DNA of 64,000 bases from contig OX243814.1 in the NCBI GenBank assembly GCA_945859605.1, positions 39,955,346-40,019,345 of the forward strand. Reading direction: 5' to 3'. The position numbers and the translations under genes were made by a program. The notes beneath the pieces are model-generated. The model had not been told where the DNA came from. It made no database searches and was given only the letters and a program-made list of their open reading frames with translations. Origin of the DNA: Lumbricus rubellus. Lineage: Eukaryota; Annelida; Clitellata; Crassiclitellata; Lumbricidae. Below are positions 11,501 to 50,060 of this stretch, one piece after another (the first letter of the stretch is position 1; each line of letters starts with the position of its first letter).

Positions 11501-13372
11501 CGGCAACTCATTTTCCATGTTTAGGCTGAACCAATGTAAGCCTTTAGGCACTGGTTCTATAGGCGACTTGATATTCACAGATTGGTTCAACTGGACAACA
11601 TAATTCATCAACTCAATCTTGTGCACATCCGTCCACGATTTGAAGTGCTTTAAAGAGAAAGTGCCTCCAAAACCTTCGTTTTCCTCAGCATCATCTGTGA
11701 AAGTGAAATCACAATTTATTATACATAATAAGTACATAATTATATACGTTCATCTAAACACTTCTATAGAATAACGGTTTAACCCTTTAATGACGAGCAG
11801 CATTGGCTTACCAGTCACTCTTAGTATAGGCCCTAGTCCCATCATTAAAGAGTAAAGAACCTTAAAAAGACACGTCTACTTTCTACATTACAGTCTCAAC
11901 AGCTATAAACCATTACAAGAAAAATTAATCGTAAATTAATGCAATTAAAACTTTAAGAAGAAATAAAAAATCATGTGGTACTGTGTTCAATCAAGCACGT
12001 GGTATGTAATTCAACAAATCCAGGATTTGAATCTGCTGAGCTGGCTCCGTATAAAGACCTTTGGAAGTTGTTATCCCACTGTCGTTAAAGAGTTGAATTT
12101 GGTAACAGCATAAGCTGAGAAGTAAGCAACAAGTCCTGCAAGGTACGGACCCTATGTCTAGGTCCTCTACGACCATGGATTGATCACCAACTGAAAGGAC
12201 TCTCACAGCTATATGGCCAGAGTGAAAAAGGTCTAGCCATTAAATTAAGCAGATAACTTGTCATAGCATCATAAGCACCAAAATGAATCATTTGAGCGCT
12301 TCTATTGTGTATCGTTCAATCACTAATCACTATAGGAAGAACAAAAGAGTAACAAAAAGAATACGCAGAACTAGTTACGACAAATAACAGGAATAATGAT
12401 TTGACTGTGATAAGAAATTTAAGAAATTTAAGTACAAGCTTAAAGTGATTATAATAGAAATGGTTGAATCAACATAATAGAGTCATGCACGTCTTACCAG
12501 GACTCCTTTCAAGATCCTGCTGAGATAAACCTAACAAACAGCAACTTTTGTTATATTTTGACAGTTCTACATCATGACAGTTCAGCTTATAAACAGCAAA
12601 ATTAATCTATATCCTCAAGTAATTCCCAACAAAACCCTAACTGCATCCATATAAGTGCTATGATAATTAATGTTTTCCCACAGTTCTACATTCTCTATTA
12701 ATTGCAGAAATTTCTCAAACAGTTTAAAATTCTCTGACTATGTAAAGCAGAATTTTCTCAAACAGTTTAATATTATCTGACTATATAGAGAGTGAAAAAC
12801 TGTGTGAGAAAGTTCTGCTATATAGGCTATAGCAGAACTTTCTCACACAGTTTTTCACTCTCTGTACACCTAAAGCTGAACTTACTCAAACAGTTTAATA
12901 CTCTCTGTCAGCAACATAAATTTCTGATGCAGCTTACCATTCTCTGTCACCAGCAAACGTCCTCAATGTCGATAATTTATTACATCAGTGTATTTTGATT
13001 TTCTAATATAATTTTACCAGTAGTTTTTGCAATGCATAAAGGTCCCCCAAACATTGAAAGAGCATGCTTAAATTGCTTGATGGTGTATTGTTAACCTGCT
13101 GCATTGCTGCACTGTCCTCTCAAGTAACAGTCTGGACAGCATGATGTTGACCACTAGGCCTACACCATAAATATCGCACAGAAATCTTTCACAGACTACA
13201 CTGATGAGATCACTGATGTTCATTTTACATCCAAACCTCTTCAGTAATGACAAAACCAAGTGTACAATAACACACAGCATAAGTGTATCTTTCAGTGAAG
13301 TTTCAAACCTGATGGAATCCAGATGAGGTTTAGCAGCAAAGCAACAAGCAGTACTCCACAAATCTTTGCCAT
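46..13372 (-). CDS. Gene I2: single-unit A-B-C IgSF protein with acidic insert and GPI-like tail
   Basis: Complete 12-exon model, 2697 coding nt, 898 residues. Signal peptide (1-21); hinge; A domain (33-176); B domain (177-297); enlarged C-domain exon (298-662); ETDEPGK repeat hinge (663-759); five short hinge exons; hydrophobic C-terminus (859-898). All borders have AG/GT and all internal exons are phase 1-1. Exon order, signal exon and tail exon match I1, so the two are paralogues: I2 has one A-B-C unit where I1 has three plus two B-C pairs. A surface location through a GPI-like signal is inferred; no cytosolic part is present. Extra micro-exons may exist in the introns. Confidence 0.8.
168..1855. 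other. I2 intron 11
   Basis: No further exon recognised. Contains a SINE remnant (about 1548-1690) and a direct duplication of about 24 bp (CATGTGAGAATCATGGCGAG) at 1476-1530. The rest shows no structure I can name. Confidence 0.5.
1548..1690 (+). mobile_element. SINE tail remnant
   Basis: Carries the recurrent body words GAGCAAGTCCTTCACT, CTTCGGCGTGAAAC and TTGAAGGGGTGCTATA seen in at least four other places here. The tRNA-like head is mostly lost. Confidence 0.6.
1856..1894 (-). CDS. I2 exon 11: hinge
   Basis: 39 nt, phase 1-1, acceptor TTGCAG, donor GTGACT. MTTGEGPVTPAP, Thr/Pro-rich. Confidence 0.55.
2304..2516. repeat. Two (TTA)n microsatellites
   Basis: Short TTA arrays at 2304-2334 and 2474-2516 flank a low-copy stretch in I2 intron 10. 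Confidence 0.9.
2640..3010 (-). mobile_element. LINE 3'-end remnant (CR1/L2-like)
   Basis: The minus strand gives STQWNRLLLSLCSSNS and LKTHYFF, resembling the W-N-x-L-P ... F-K-x-x-L-K-T-x-L-F ending of CR1/L2-type reverse transcriptase ORFs. Decayed. Confidence 0.45.
3070..3210. repeat. Duplicated intron segment of I2 (copy 1)
   Basis: Almost identical to 5154-5290 and recognisably related to 5935-6050, where each copy lies just below (3' in gene sense) exon 8 or exon 7 respectively. At this copy the exon is missing, replaced by a LINE/SINE tail. Confidence 0.8.
3290..3380 (+). mobile_element. SINE/LINE tail ending in GATT repeats
   Basis: GGGAGCGCCTCTGAGTAGGTGCC...GGGGCGATATATAAATTT followed by (GATT)n: the shared 3' end of the local LINE and SINE families. 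Confidence 0.65.
3578..3622 (-). CDS. I2 exon 10: hinge
   Basis: 45 nt, phase 1-1, donor GTAAGT. AEEAAGNIARQAAA; related to exon 9 (AGEAAGG) and with a matching upstream intron. Confidence 0.6.
4100..4940. repeat. Tandemly duplicated intron block of I2
   Basis: 4100-4270 and 4690-4880 share long matches (ATACTGAATCAACAGATG, TTAATGCTGAATGA, GCATGC). With exons 9 and 10 they form two copies of an exon-plus-intron unit. Confidence 0.75.
4387..4461 (-). CDS. I2 exon 9: hinge
   Basis: 75 nt, phase 1-1, acceptor TTTTGCAG, donor GTAACT. YAGVPTVVQAGEAAGG then LSIEKKPE. Confidence 0.6.
5317..5385 (-). CDS. I2 exon 8: hinge, basic twin
   Basis: 69 nt, phase 1-1, donor GTATCT. TRRGTVTMDSFSVGKDF then KKTPK. 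Same as exon 7 over the RGTVTMDSFSV core, but the acidic end has become basic. Confidence 0.7.
6070..6138 (-). CDS. I2 exon 7: hinge, acidic twin
   Basis: 69 nt, phase 1-1, donor GTATCT. AQRGTVTMDSFSVDEDL then ETTPE. Twin of the next exon with conserved flanking intron. Confidence 0.7.
6789..7079 (-). CDS. I2 exon 6: repeat hinge (ETDEPGK units)
   Basis: 291 nt, phase 1-1, acceptor CTGTAG, donor GTCAGT. Contains three exact ETDEPGK heptads and a degenerate fourth (ETDEYTR), then methionine- and glutamate-rich sequence ending EIFEPTE. Position matches the hinges after C domains in I1. Confidence 0.75.
7180..7480 (-). mobile_element. LINE 3'-end remnant
   Basis: TATAAATTTATAGATCACCTCC and GGAGGTGCTCCCAGAATAAAAG match the 3'-terminal words of the copy at 21687-22030 in the same orientation. 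Lies in I2 intron 5. Confidence 0.5.
8163..9257 (-). CDS. I2 exon 5: C domain carrying a large acidic repeat insert
   Basis: 1095 nt, phase 1-1, donor GTAAGT. It starts as a normal C domain (IPVDVSFLCNNMPCEE, RCSGYGYPQPNFDLSI) and ends as one (EYQVQQTDVGHIEVSCNVSN). Between these, about 290 residues replace the usual 20-60 residue loop: a charged, possibly helical part (ERRAQLMEEVTALTLRFMEE) and three tandem repeats of about 50 residues, each opening FSDGDEPS. All of it is one open exon, so this is coding, not a retained intron with stops. The folded Ig core would have to carry a long acidic loop. Confidence 0.85.
8400..8765 (-). repeat. Three-copy coding tandem repeat in I2 exon 5
   Basis: The DNA word family coding FSDGDEPSFTRFTDGGIEEE starts near 8760, 8610 and 8450, a period of about 150-160 bp. 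Copies 1 and 2 are the most alike; copy 3 has diverged (SLTQLTDENIWEQ). Length stays in frame. Confidence 0.85.
9770..9996 (+). mobile_element. tRNA-derived SINE, near full length
   Basis: Head GTGCGGTGGTGTAATGTG with A-box-like start and B-box-like GGTTCAAATAC; body with GCTTCGACGTGAAACTCCG; tail TTGAAGGGGCGCTATAAC. Lies in I2 intron 4. Confidence 0.7.
10162..10524 (-). CDS. I2 exon 4: B domain
   Basis: 363 nt, phase 1-1, donor GTAAGC. HECGFKGMPQN, LSCRVIVNGLWNTSLVFRNN, ICSTVRV, YSCNLEF and CFLPKVYLE reproduce the B cysteines and sequon (NTS). Closest in length to B of unit 1 of I1. Confidence 0.85.
11263..11694 (-). CDS. I2 exon 3: A domain
   Basis: 432 nt, phase 1-1, donor GTAAGC. Acidic lead, then GTFSLKHFKSW, LHWFSLNMENELPP, VNLGYADVFRLHADD and DVAITLMTY. 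No cysteine in the domain, as in I1. Confidence 0.8.
12498..12530 (-). CDS. I2 exon 2: short hinge
   Basis: 33 nt, phase 1-1, acceptor TTGTTAG, donor GTAAGA. Encodes LSQQDLERSP, the counterpart of the LSEPEESQS exon of I1. Confidence 0.6.
12700..12940. repeat. Degenerate satellite with TCTCAAACAGTTTAA motif
   Basis: The word TTTCTCAAACAGTTTAA followed by ATTCTCTGACTAT recurs at roughly 50-bp spacing on both sides of a perfect palindrome, in I2 intron 1. Confidence 0.75.
12787..12863. repeat. Perfect 36-bp inverted repeat
   Basis: Arms 12787-12822 and 12828-12863 are exact reverse complements around a 5-base spacer; outer ends AGAGAGTG / CACTCTCT. Could extrude as a cruciform or fold as a 36-bp RNA stem in the I2 primary transcript. 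Confidence 0.9.
13309..13372 (-). CDS. I2 exon 1: signal peptide
   Basis: ATG at 13370-13372; 21 codons plus one base, same length as the I1 start exon. MAKICGVLLVALLLNLIWIP has a short basic start and hydrophobic core. The donor GTTTGA is weak. Confidence 0.7.
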
Positions 13373-14189
13373 CCGGATCTTTGTTGCAAGGATCTCGAAT
13401 TTCAGGTATATGTCTAGTTATTTATCAGTGTGCTTCACTTTCAGAATCTGCAATTGTATAAGATTATAATAATTATCAACATGGGTACAAAACAAAACAA
13501 CATGCACAAATCCTGAAAGGATGGAAGGTTTGATTGGTTCATAGGATACTCCACAAAGACTCAAATTCAAATACATGTACTAAGGCTTGATGCTACTTAG
13601 CTTCGCTGTGCTTGGTATCATAACATTATAACAAAGACATTTTCATGAAGAACTTAAGATGCCAAATTGCACTTCAAATGACCCGTTTCCCGCATAGCCC
13701 CAGTCTCCAATGGCCTCTGGGTAGGGATCTTCAAGAGTGCTATATGAATTTTGGTCGATATTTAATCCATTATGGCCAGTGGAGAAGTAATTCAGTAGTT
13801 TTCTTGTCACACCCCAACTCCACATGCATATAGTCTGACCCCTGGTAGCTATATTTTTTTAATTCTCATACTGTGCACGGCAACATCGAGAGCAGCCTGA
13901 TGGCAGGTCTCGGATAGGCCTACTATAACAGCCGACAGGGACGCTGTGGTGCATTGGAGCTGGAAGGTTGCATATTCAATTATTTCCTCATCAATTCAGC
14001 TTCAACTTAAACAAAAATCCTTTCATCGATCCCAACTTCTATTTTTTAGTGAATATAATATATATATCTTCATCAATCCCACAGAATATCGCCAATTTTT
14101 GTGAGAATTCTTTCATCGATGTTAATCTAGTACACTGTGAACAAAACTGAACATCGTAAATTAAATATCGGCATAAAAGCTCAAGAAAT

Positions 14190-15265
14190 CAGGGTTTTTT
14201 AAACGTGCAGTTGTACACAAAATGCGCAGTTGTAGAAGCATTTCTCTACAGTTAAAACTAGCAAAAAGGTCATTGTCCTCCGATTGGAAATTTTATAATA
14301 ATTTACCATTGATGATGGGAACGGGTACTCAGAGAAGGTGATGAGAGAGTCTGCGGATTTGCTTAGCTGGATCGGAGTAACGGTAAGCGGACGGACAATA
14401 AACAACTTGAGATACGCGGACGATATCGTACTCGTCGCTACATCAAAGGAAGCGCTCCAGCAACTAATGGACAGAGTGAATGAAACATCTAAGAAATATG
14501 GGCTGGAAATGAATATCAAGAAAACAAAAGTCATGGTAGTAAGCAGAAATCGAGAGAAGGTAGTGATCACATGTAATGGAGAAACCTTGGAGCAGGTGGA
14601 GTCGTTCCGATACCTAGGAGCCATAGTGGAGGAGAGAGGAGATGGAGGCAGGGAAATAAGAGCAAGACTGGGGATGGCGCGAACAGCCATGGGGTCTTTG
14701 ACTGCGCTGTGGAAGGATAGAGCAATTGGAAGAGGGTTGAAGCTAAGGCTTATGGGGTCATTGGTATGGCCAGTGGCGCTGTATGGCTGTGAAACTTGGA
14801 CGCTAAGGGTGGAAGACAAAAGGCGAATATCAGCATTTGAGATGACAACATATAGAAAGATGCTGAGAGTCAGCTGGAGGGAATTTAGAACAAATGAATC
14901 TATACTGGAAGAGATACAACCGGAACGGCGCCTGCTGGAGGTGGTGAGAGCAAGGAAGCTGAACTACTTCGGACATATGATCCGAGCAGACAAGCTGCCG
15001 GCATTCATATGTCAGGGCTATGTGAATGGGAAAAGGGCCCGAGGAAGGCCGAGAAGAAGATGGATGGATGACGTGGAGGAGTGGACGGGGATGGCGATGG
15101 TGGACTGCGTGAGGACCGCGAGGAACAGAGAGCAATGGAGCAGGATGACGTCGTCGACTCTGATCCCCGATCCGCAGCAATGAGGATGGGCACGACGACG
15201 ACGACGACGACGATGGGAACGGAAAGGAGTTGTGCAGTTCTAGAAATTCCTTAAAAACAGCCCTG
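14190..15265 (+). mobile_element. hAT-like MITE, disrupted by a LINE
   Basis: Starts CAGGGTTTTTTAAACG and ends AACAGCCCTG (inverted ends CAGGG/CCCTG), flanked by exact 8-bp duplications CAAGAAAT at 14182-14189 and 15266-15273. 8-bp duplications and CAGGG ends are typical of hAT elements. A second copy lies at 17566-17765. Confidence 0.8.
14325..15211 (+). mobile_element. 5'-truncated RTE-like non-LTR retrotransposon
   Basis: Inserted in the MITE with target duplication GATGGGAACGG at 14314-14324 and 15212-15222. It carries one ORF open from the truncation point to TGA at 15181: reverse-transcriptase active-site motif RYADDIVLVA, then YGCETWTL, YFGHMIRADKL, RGRPRRRWMDDVEEW and ARNREQWSRM. The (ACG)n tail after the stop and the short 3' UTR suit the RTE clade. 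The N-terminal endonuclease and most of the polymerase are absent, so it is dead, but the intact reading frame suggests recent insertion. Confidence 0.85.
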
Positions 15266-15779
15266 CAAGAAATACAAGTAGTCAATGGTATACCGTTGGG
15301 TTTTACTTGACGCAAGAGCTTACCTCGATTTGTGCCCAATCAACACCGAGATTCTGTACAAAATTTACGCGAAAACTTTGGAAAAGTCGCAAATAACTTT
15401 GGATTTGCAGAAAATGGCTGCCAACGGAGTTGACATTAAATCACCAGACGAAGTTGAAGCATGACGTCAAAAAGGGATCATTCACAATTCATTGCGTCGT
15501 GTGGGGAGTGAAAGACCCGACACGTGAAAGAGGAAAAATAGGTCTACTCCTACATTTTCATTTCCTACTGTAGCCTAGCGCCTGAAAACCGGTAAAGAGT
15601 AAGTCAGTAGCCTACTATAAGGCCTAAACAGGGTGGTCCAGCATAAATGAACCAACATTGCATACATTATGATTATAGCCTATAACTCCGCTAATTTTTG
15701 GAATTTAGCCTATTTAGGCCTATGCTTCAGCCTGCGCGTCAAATTAAAGATATTTAACTCTAGTTTTTTTGTATGTGCA

Positions 15780-16635
15780 CTTGTTATAGCGCCCCTTCAA
15801 GCTCTCTCTACTCAGAGGCGCTCCCGAATGCAGAGCGGACACTGCATCGGAGTTTCACGCCGAAGCGCTGAGCAATTGGGAGTGAATGACTTGCCCAATA
15901 GTGTGGAGTGAAAAACGTGAAATCTCTAGAATCAGAACGGCCTAGTGACAATTCGTTGCCTTTTGGTATAGGTAGTTATCACGCAAAATATTTCTTTAGG
16001 CCTAAAATTCGTTCTCGAAGATTTGCCCCAACGAGCTTTAATATTTTAAAATTGTTAAAAAATAAAAAAAAATAAAAAAAATTAAAACTTTATAAAAAAT
16101 GTTCCAGATCATTCTTGTCAGATTGGAATCATGAAAACTAATGCCTTTCTTCAATACCAGTGCAGAATTTCAATCGGAGCTTTAGAATCAAAAATGTAGC
16201 TTTAACCTACTTAGCCTAACGGTGATAAAATACTTCTGGACAGCTGGGATTCGTTTGTCTAATGTGTAATTAGCCTAAGTGTTTGATGCTTAATATTGTC
16301 GAAATACAATCATTTAATTTTTATTAAAACAATATTGCAGCTGATTTGTAACATTTTTTTTTAAATTGACTTTTTTTAATTTTTTATTTTTTTAAAACAA
16401 TTTTAAAATTTTAAAGCTCGTTGGGGCAAATCTTCGAGAACGAATTTTAAAGAAATATTTTGTGTGATAACTACCTATAGCAAAAGGCAACGAATTGTCA
16501 CTAGGCCGTTCTGATTCTAGAGATTTCACGTTTTTCACTCCACACTATTGCCCAAGGACCCAATGTTGCGACTTGAGGTGGATTCGAACCTCGAACCTTC
16601 CGGTTCCAAGGCAACGATGCCACCTCTATCTTGAA
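15780..16635 (-). mobile_element. tRNA-derived SINE split by a MITE
   Basis: Left part 15780-15898 is the body and tail (AGCGCCCCTTCAAGC, CAGAGGCGCTCCCG); right part 16548-16635 is the tRNA-like head with B box GGTTCGAATCC on the minus strand. Restored continuity across the MITE confirms they were one insertion. Confidence 0.75.
15899..16547. mobile_element. Fold-back MITE with about 150-bp inverted termini
   Basis: 15899-16053 and 16398-16547 are near-identical inverted copies beginning TAGTGTGGAGTGAAAAACG, around an A/T-rich core. Exact 8-bp target duplication TTGCCCAA at 15891-15898 and 16548-16555, inside a SINE. hAT-type duplication length; no coding capacity. Confidence 0.85.
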
Positions 16636-17027
16636 AAAGTCGAGCTGGTAGACCTATTATAGCCTACTAGTCAATAGTTTAGGTTTTGAAATGATTAGGC
16701 CTAGGCCTATAACGAGTCTCCTAGCAGGGGATGGATTTAAAACAGTCTATGCCCACCTTGAATAATCTGCTACGGATGTAATTTGATAAAAGCAGGACTT
16801 TCTATAGACTCGCAATGAGTCGTATAATTATATAGGCCTATATAAATTCGCTTTATTGAGAAAATGACTGGTCGTCATAACGCGACAGTTAGCCTAACAA
16901 ACCTAATAAAGTGATTAAACGCTTTTTAGCAGCATTCGTGCTATGAAGCTCTTATTGCTTTTAGGCTAAGTGGTAAGTTCAAATGGATGAGACCTAGGTG
17001 ACTAGGTCGCAGATTGCATTTGCCAGT

Positions 17028-17208
17028 TATGTCTGTAAGAGAAAAATTTACTAGTTAGCCTAGGCCTATGTCTGTAAGAGAAAAATTTACTAGTTAGCCT
17101 AGGCCTATGTCTGTAAGAGAAAAATTTACTAGTTAGCCTAGGCCTATGTCTGTAAGAGAAAAATTTACTAGTTAGCCTAGGCCTATGTCTGTAAGAGAAA
17201 AATTTACG
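17028..17208. repeat. 39-bp minisatellite, about 4.7 copies
   Basis: Unit GTCTGTAAGAGAAAAATTTA followed by CTAGTTAGCCTAGGCCTAT repeats head to tail with essentially no differences until the last copy. Confidence 0.95.
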
Positions 17209-17565
17209 AAGAATATCATCGTATAGTTCCTAATTAGCCTACAGCTGTGAAAATGATAGCATCAGCTGGAAATCATTTTCGGGTCTTGTCCATGCCTTTT
17301 GGGGAAATCGAATGGAATTGGGAGGGAGGAGTCCAGTTCGTCTGACACGTCTCAGGAACCTTTCGATGCGATCAACCTCAACAGCAGTCAGCTCCCACCA
17401 GGATGGAGATCGAGGCATGCAGCAGACGTCATCATCATCATCATCATCGTCGTTATTATGGCCATTTTAGAGACACCCGTTCGGGTCCCCGTCCTGAAAT
17501 AGACCTGCTAAGCTGGTGTTAGCTTAATACTCCGTCCTCTTTCCGCCTCCTCGCATCGCTCACAG

Positions 17566-17765
17566 CAGGGCTTTTTCTTAACGTGCAGTTGTACACAAAA
17601 TGTGCAGTTCTAAATGGATTTGTGCAGTTGTAGGCCTATAAGCACTTTTGTACAGTTGAAACTAGCAAAAAGGTCATTGTCCTCCGATTGTAAGTAATAT
17701 ACTCTGGAAGATGGGAAAGTAAAGAAGGGGTTGTGCAGTTATAAAATTCCTTTAAAACAGCCCTG
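17566..17765 (+). mobile_element. hAT-like MITE, second copy
   Basis: CAGGGCTTTTTCTTAACGTG to TTTAAAACAGCCCTG, the same family as 14190-15265. GCTCACAG precedes it and recurs 4 bases after its end, so the target duplication is shifted. Confidence 0.7.
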
Positions 17766-17859
17766 CATGGCTCACAGAACTTAACTCCGCAGACTTCATG
17801 CTCAGCTCTTTATTCCGAAACAGCCATAGGCCTATGGCTCAGTGCTGGAACCATAAATT

Positions 17860-18075
17860 ACCTCAGTTTGCCATGCTCTTTGAAATGCGCTGTCTACAAT
17901 CTACATTCTAATCGAACTCAAATTCTAGCTAGTAAATTCTCCTCTTCCTCTGCCTTAGAAAATGATTTCTTCTCTCGTGGTTTTGCACACTTAGGCGGCG
18001 CCTAGAGCACATGAAAGGTTCAACCTACTAAAGGCGCTGTATAAATGTCTGAATGCAATAAAACAATGCAATAAT
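17860..18075 (+). mobile_element. LINE 3' tail (L2-like)
   Basis: ACTAAAGGCGCTGTATAAAT with poor coding content upstream; tail words match other LINE/SINE 3' ends in the window. Confidence 0.4.
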
Positions 18076-18153
18076 AGATGACATTCAATCAATGGGTGTC
18101 TTCTTCGTGCTGGATATAACAAGACAAGAAGGGGGCGGACCATTGTATTGCAG

Positions 18154-18724
18154 AACTATTAACATCAGTAAACGAACAAGTTAGGCATTTGATTATTTCA
18201 ATGCTAAAGAATAACACCATAACAAACGAACCTAACGAAATCCATGTATAACAATAAATAAGAGCCTCTGTGTAATAGGCACTACTAGAAAGTAGACTGG
18301 ATCCAACTGCGTATTCAGTTGCAACATAGGCCTATAGTTTTTTTTAGATGTACCAGTAGTCAATTTTATATAACGCACACTGAACAAAGAATATTATTAT
18401 TATCGGGCCTTTAGAAATGTATAACGACTCCAGTAAACATCACTATTAACATCAGTAAACGAACAAGTTCGACATTTGATCAATTCAATGCCAAAAAATA
18501 ACATCATAACAAACAAACCTAACAAAGTCCATGTATAACATAATAAATAAGAGACTCTGTGTAACAGGCAGAGTCATTTCACTACTAGAAAGTAGACTGG
18601 ATCCATCTGCGTATTCAGTTGCAACATATAGTTTTTTTAGATGTAGTCAATTTTATATAACGCATACTGAACAAACAATATTATTATTGGGTCTTTAGAA
18701 ATGTATAACAACTCCAGTAAACGT
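18154..18724. repeat. Tandem duplication, two copies of about 285 bp
   Basis: 18154-18440 and 18444-18724 align along their length (ATTAACATCAGTAAACGAAC; CTACTAGAAAGTAGACTGG; TTTAGAAATGTATAAC). It begins about 160 bp beyond the I1 stop codon. Confidence 0.9.
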
Positions 18725-18881
18725 TTCTACTTTCCTAGCATGCGGGTTTTAAAAAAGTGTGAACTAATGGTTATATTCAAGAGATGATATAACCTATTGT
18801 TTGTGAACGACATAGTAAAATTGTCAGAAATTTACATCTTATGTAATGTAAGCGTATTTTCTTCTGTTTCGTGTGTTGAAC

Positions 18882-47786
<28,905 letters not shown>

Positions 47787-48474
47787 CACTGTCATCTGGT
47801 TTTGAACATGCAGATCTAGTTTATTTTTCATTCACAGCGCCACCTATAAGAGTCCAGGTGAAAGTTTATCTTTTAGTAAATTCATTATCAAACACGTGAA
47901 TGTAATTCATGTAGAAGAAATGACTTAAAATTATCAAATATCTAAGTAAGCGTAATAGACTTTCTCTAGCTCTTCTACTCAGGTCACATAATTATGCTAC
48001 TTAAACTTGAGCCGTTCGTGAAACATGACTTTAATTTCTCGAGGACTTTTTGAACTGTTTGCATTGTTAGCTGAAGAAACCAGAAATAAATTATATCAAC
48101 TCTTTTCCTTACAAGTCTATAATTTTGCAGAAACAAATAAGCTTAGTTTAGTCCACTTTCCATTTCCTCTCTCATACATGTAGGCCTAGGCCTAATAAGT
48201 TGCGATATGTCAACTTGAGCTTCTGGAAAAAATTAAATAGCCTATAATTAATGCTGTGGACTGGCATAACTGAAACCTAAATAATAGTCCTGATAACAGG
48301 TTCGTTGAAAATAGGCTATGGACTACTCAGTTTATTGGAAGTAGGCCTAGGCTATTTGGGTCTACGGAATTCAACATTTTTTTTATTGACGCAATGAGGC
48401 AACGCAATATAGTAATTTCTTTGTGCTATCTTTAAGTCGAATTTTGATCGACTCATCTAGGGTTTTTGTAGGGC

Positions 48475-48545
48475 TCAGGTTAGGCGTCGTGAGGGTCGGT
48501 TAGGACTCAGGTTAGGCGTCGTGAGGGTCGGTTAGGGTTAGAATT
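48475..48545. repeat. Two-copy direct repeat
   Basis: CTCAGGTTAGGCGTCGTGAG plus GGTCGGTTAGG occurs twice in tandem. Confidence 0.85.
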
Positions 48546-48825
48546 AGGTTAGTGTCGTCACTCTTTCGAAAAACTTTAAAATATTACGCAAAATCTATTA
48601 ATAGCGGTCCCTGATTCACACATCAGAGCTAGTCAGAAGCGTTATCAGCGTAATAGGGCAGATAGGCCCTTGAAAGGAGAACAGTTCTCACGCAGCAAAT
48701 AGATGAATATGAGTTCCACACCAGCACCCTGCTACAAATTGCAGGGGAAAGTCATTATACATTGAGCCACATTGACGAAAGCCCAATGCTGGGTTAATGA
48801 GGTTCGTGATCGAGGTGAGCATATA

Positions 48826-48970
48826 GTTACAACTGGGACTAATATCGAAGGGATATGAAACCGCAACTTCTCAGCCAATCAGAGATCTATTTTCTTATGC
48901 ATCCCGGGCGATGTATGTATTTTCGTCGACTTCATAATTATCTCTTCGATATTAGTCCCAGGTTACAGTC
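48826..48970. repeat. Inverted repeat / short MITE
   Basis: GGGACTAATATCGAAG near 48836 is mirrored by CTTCGATATTAGTCCC near 48944, with related flanks. About 90 bp between arms. Confidence 0.7.
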
Positions 48971-49884
48971 ACTATATTCACTGGCCTCGTGGGCATACCA
49001 GGTCCTGATACACGCGGCTCGTGACAGGAGACTTTGGGCAGTGATCATCCGTTCGTGTAGCCAACCGTCGCGATACGACGACGGCGTCTTGACATGACAT
49101 GTTTCGGGAACTACTAAAAGTAACTACCCGACAGCGTACGTCTGCTGAAGCACTTACTGATTGGAATTAGATAACCATTGGAATTAGAATCTGGCAGATG
49201 ACTTATGGTAGATTCTAAATCAATTGAATAAGAATTGAAACAAAATTTTCGGTTGCGGTTTGGCCATGAAGGGCGGGCAGAGAATGTATAAACTTAAACG
49301 CAACGGTTAGATTGTACCTGGATGTTCGAAGCGATGTCGGAAAAACTGTAATCAAATTCAATAAAGAAACTCTGTAAAATCCATGGCGGATATACTTTAT
49401 AATGTCGACCTGATGGCCAAAGAAAGTCTAATGCTATAATAGAAAATGAGATATAATATGGGAAGAAAGTTTAAGAATTTTAATTTTATTCAAAACAAAA
49501 TGGATGGCGAAATCATTAGATATGCCTACGTCATAGATTACGATTTACGTCACTTCCTTGGGTTTACTCATTGATGATTGATCTCTGTCTGCATCACTTT
49601 TCACGAGTAATCCAATTACTTTTATAGCGCCGTTAACGGTGCAAAGACATGAATCGGTAAACAGTTGCTTCAACTGAAAGTTATTGTAGTCAAAAATCAT
49701 GATACATTGGCAAATCTAGTAATAGAAATCCGATAGACCAGTGAAACCGGAGGCCAGACAACGTTGGATATGCAATATGCACGTTAAACAAGATAACTCA
49801 TGGGTCTCGACTGGGTCGTTGGTCTAGTCTAAAACTCTAGACGTTAAAGATAATTTATCAGCGAATTGCATTGTAGGCCTATTG

Positions 49885-50060
49885 TATTTAATCATTTATA
49901 AAGCGCCTCTTGTCTAGTAGGGTCGAACTTTCAGAGGCGCCTCCAGTGCGCAAGGTCCCGCGAGAATAAGCAGGTTTTGATATCAGACAGAAAAAATAGA
50001 ACCCTATTGAGGTAGGCCTAGAAGGGCCTAGATGATCGAGACTGAGCCCACAGTATAGAA
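49885..50060 (-). mobile_element. LINE 3' tail fragment
   Basis: CATTTATAAAGCGCCTCTTG and CAGAGGCGCCTCCAGTGCG, as in the other minus-strand LINE tails. Confidence 0.5.

Larger units (their letters stand above)
13373..18881. other. Intergenic interval between I2 (5' end) and I1 (3' end)
   Basis: No host gene recognised. Holds nested transposons (14190-15265), a split SINE with an inserted MITE (15780-16635), a minisatellite, a second MITE copy (17566-17765), a LINE tail and a 290-bp tandem duplication. The I2 promoter must lie in or near its left end; no convincing TATA box was seen. Confidence 0.6.

Noticed and set aside
17028..17208. CRISPR-like direct repeats
   Set aside because: Repeats abut with no spacers, in a eukaryotic sequence; it is a minisatellite.
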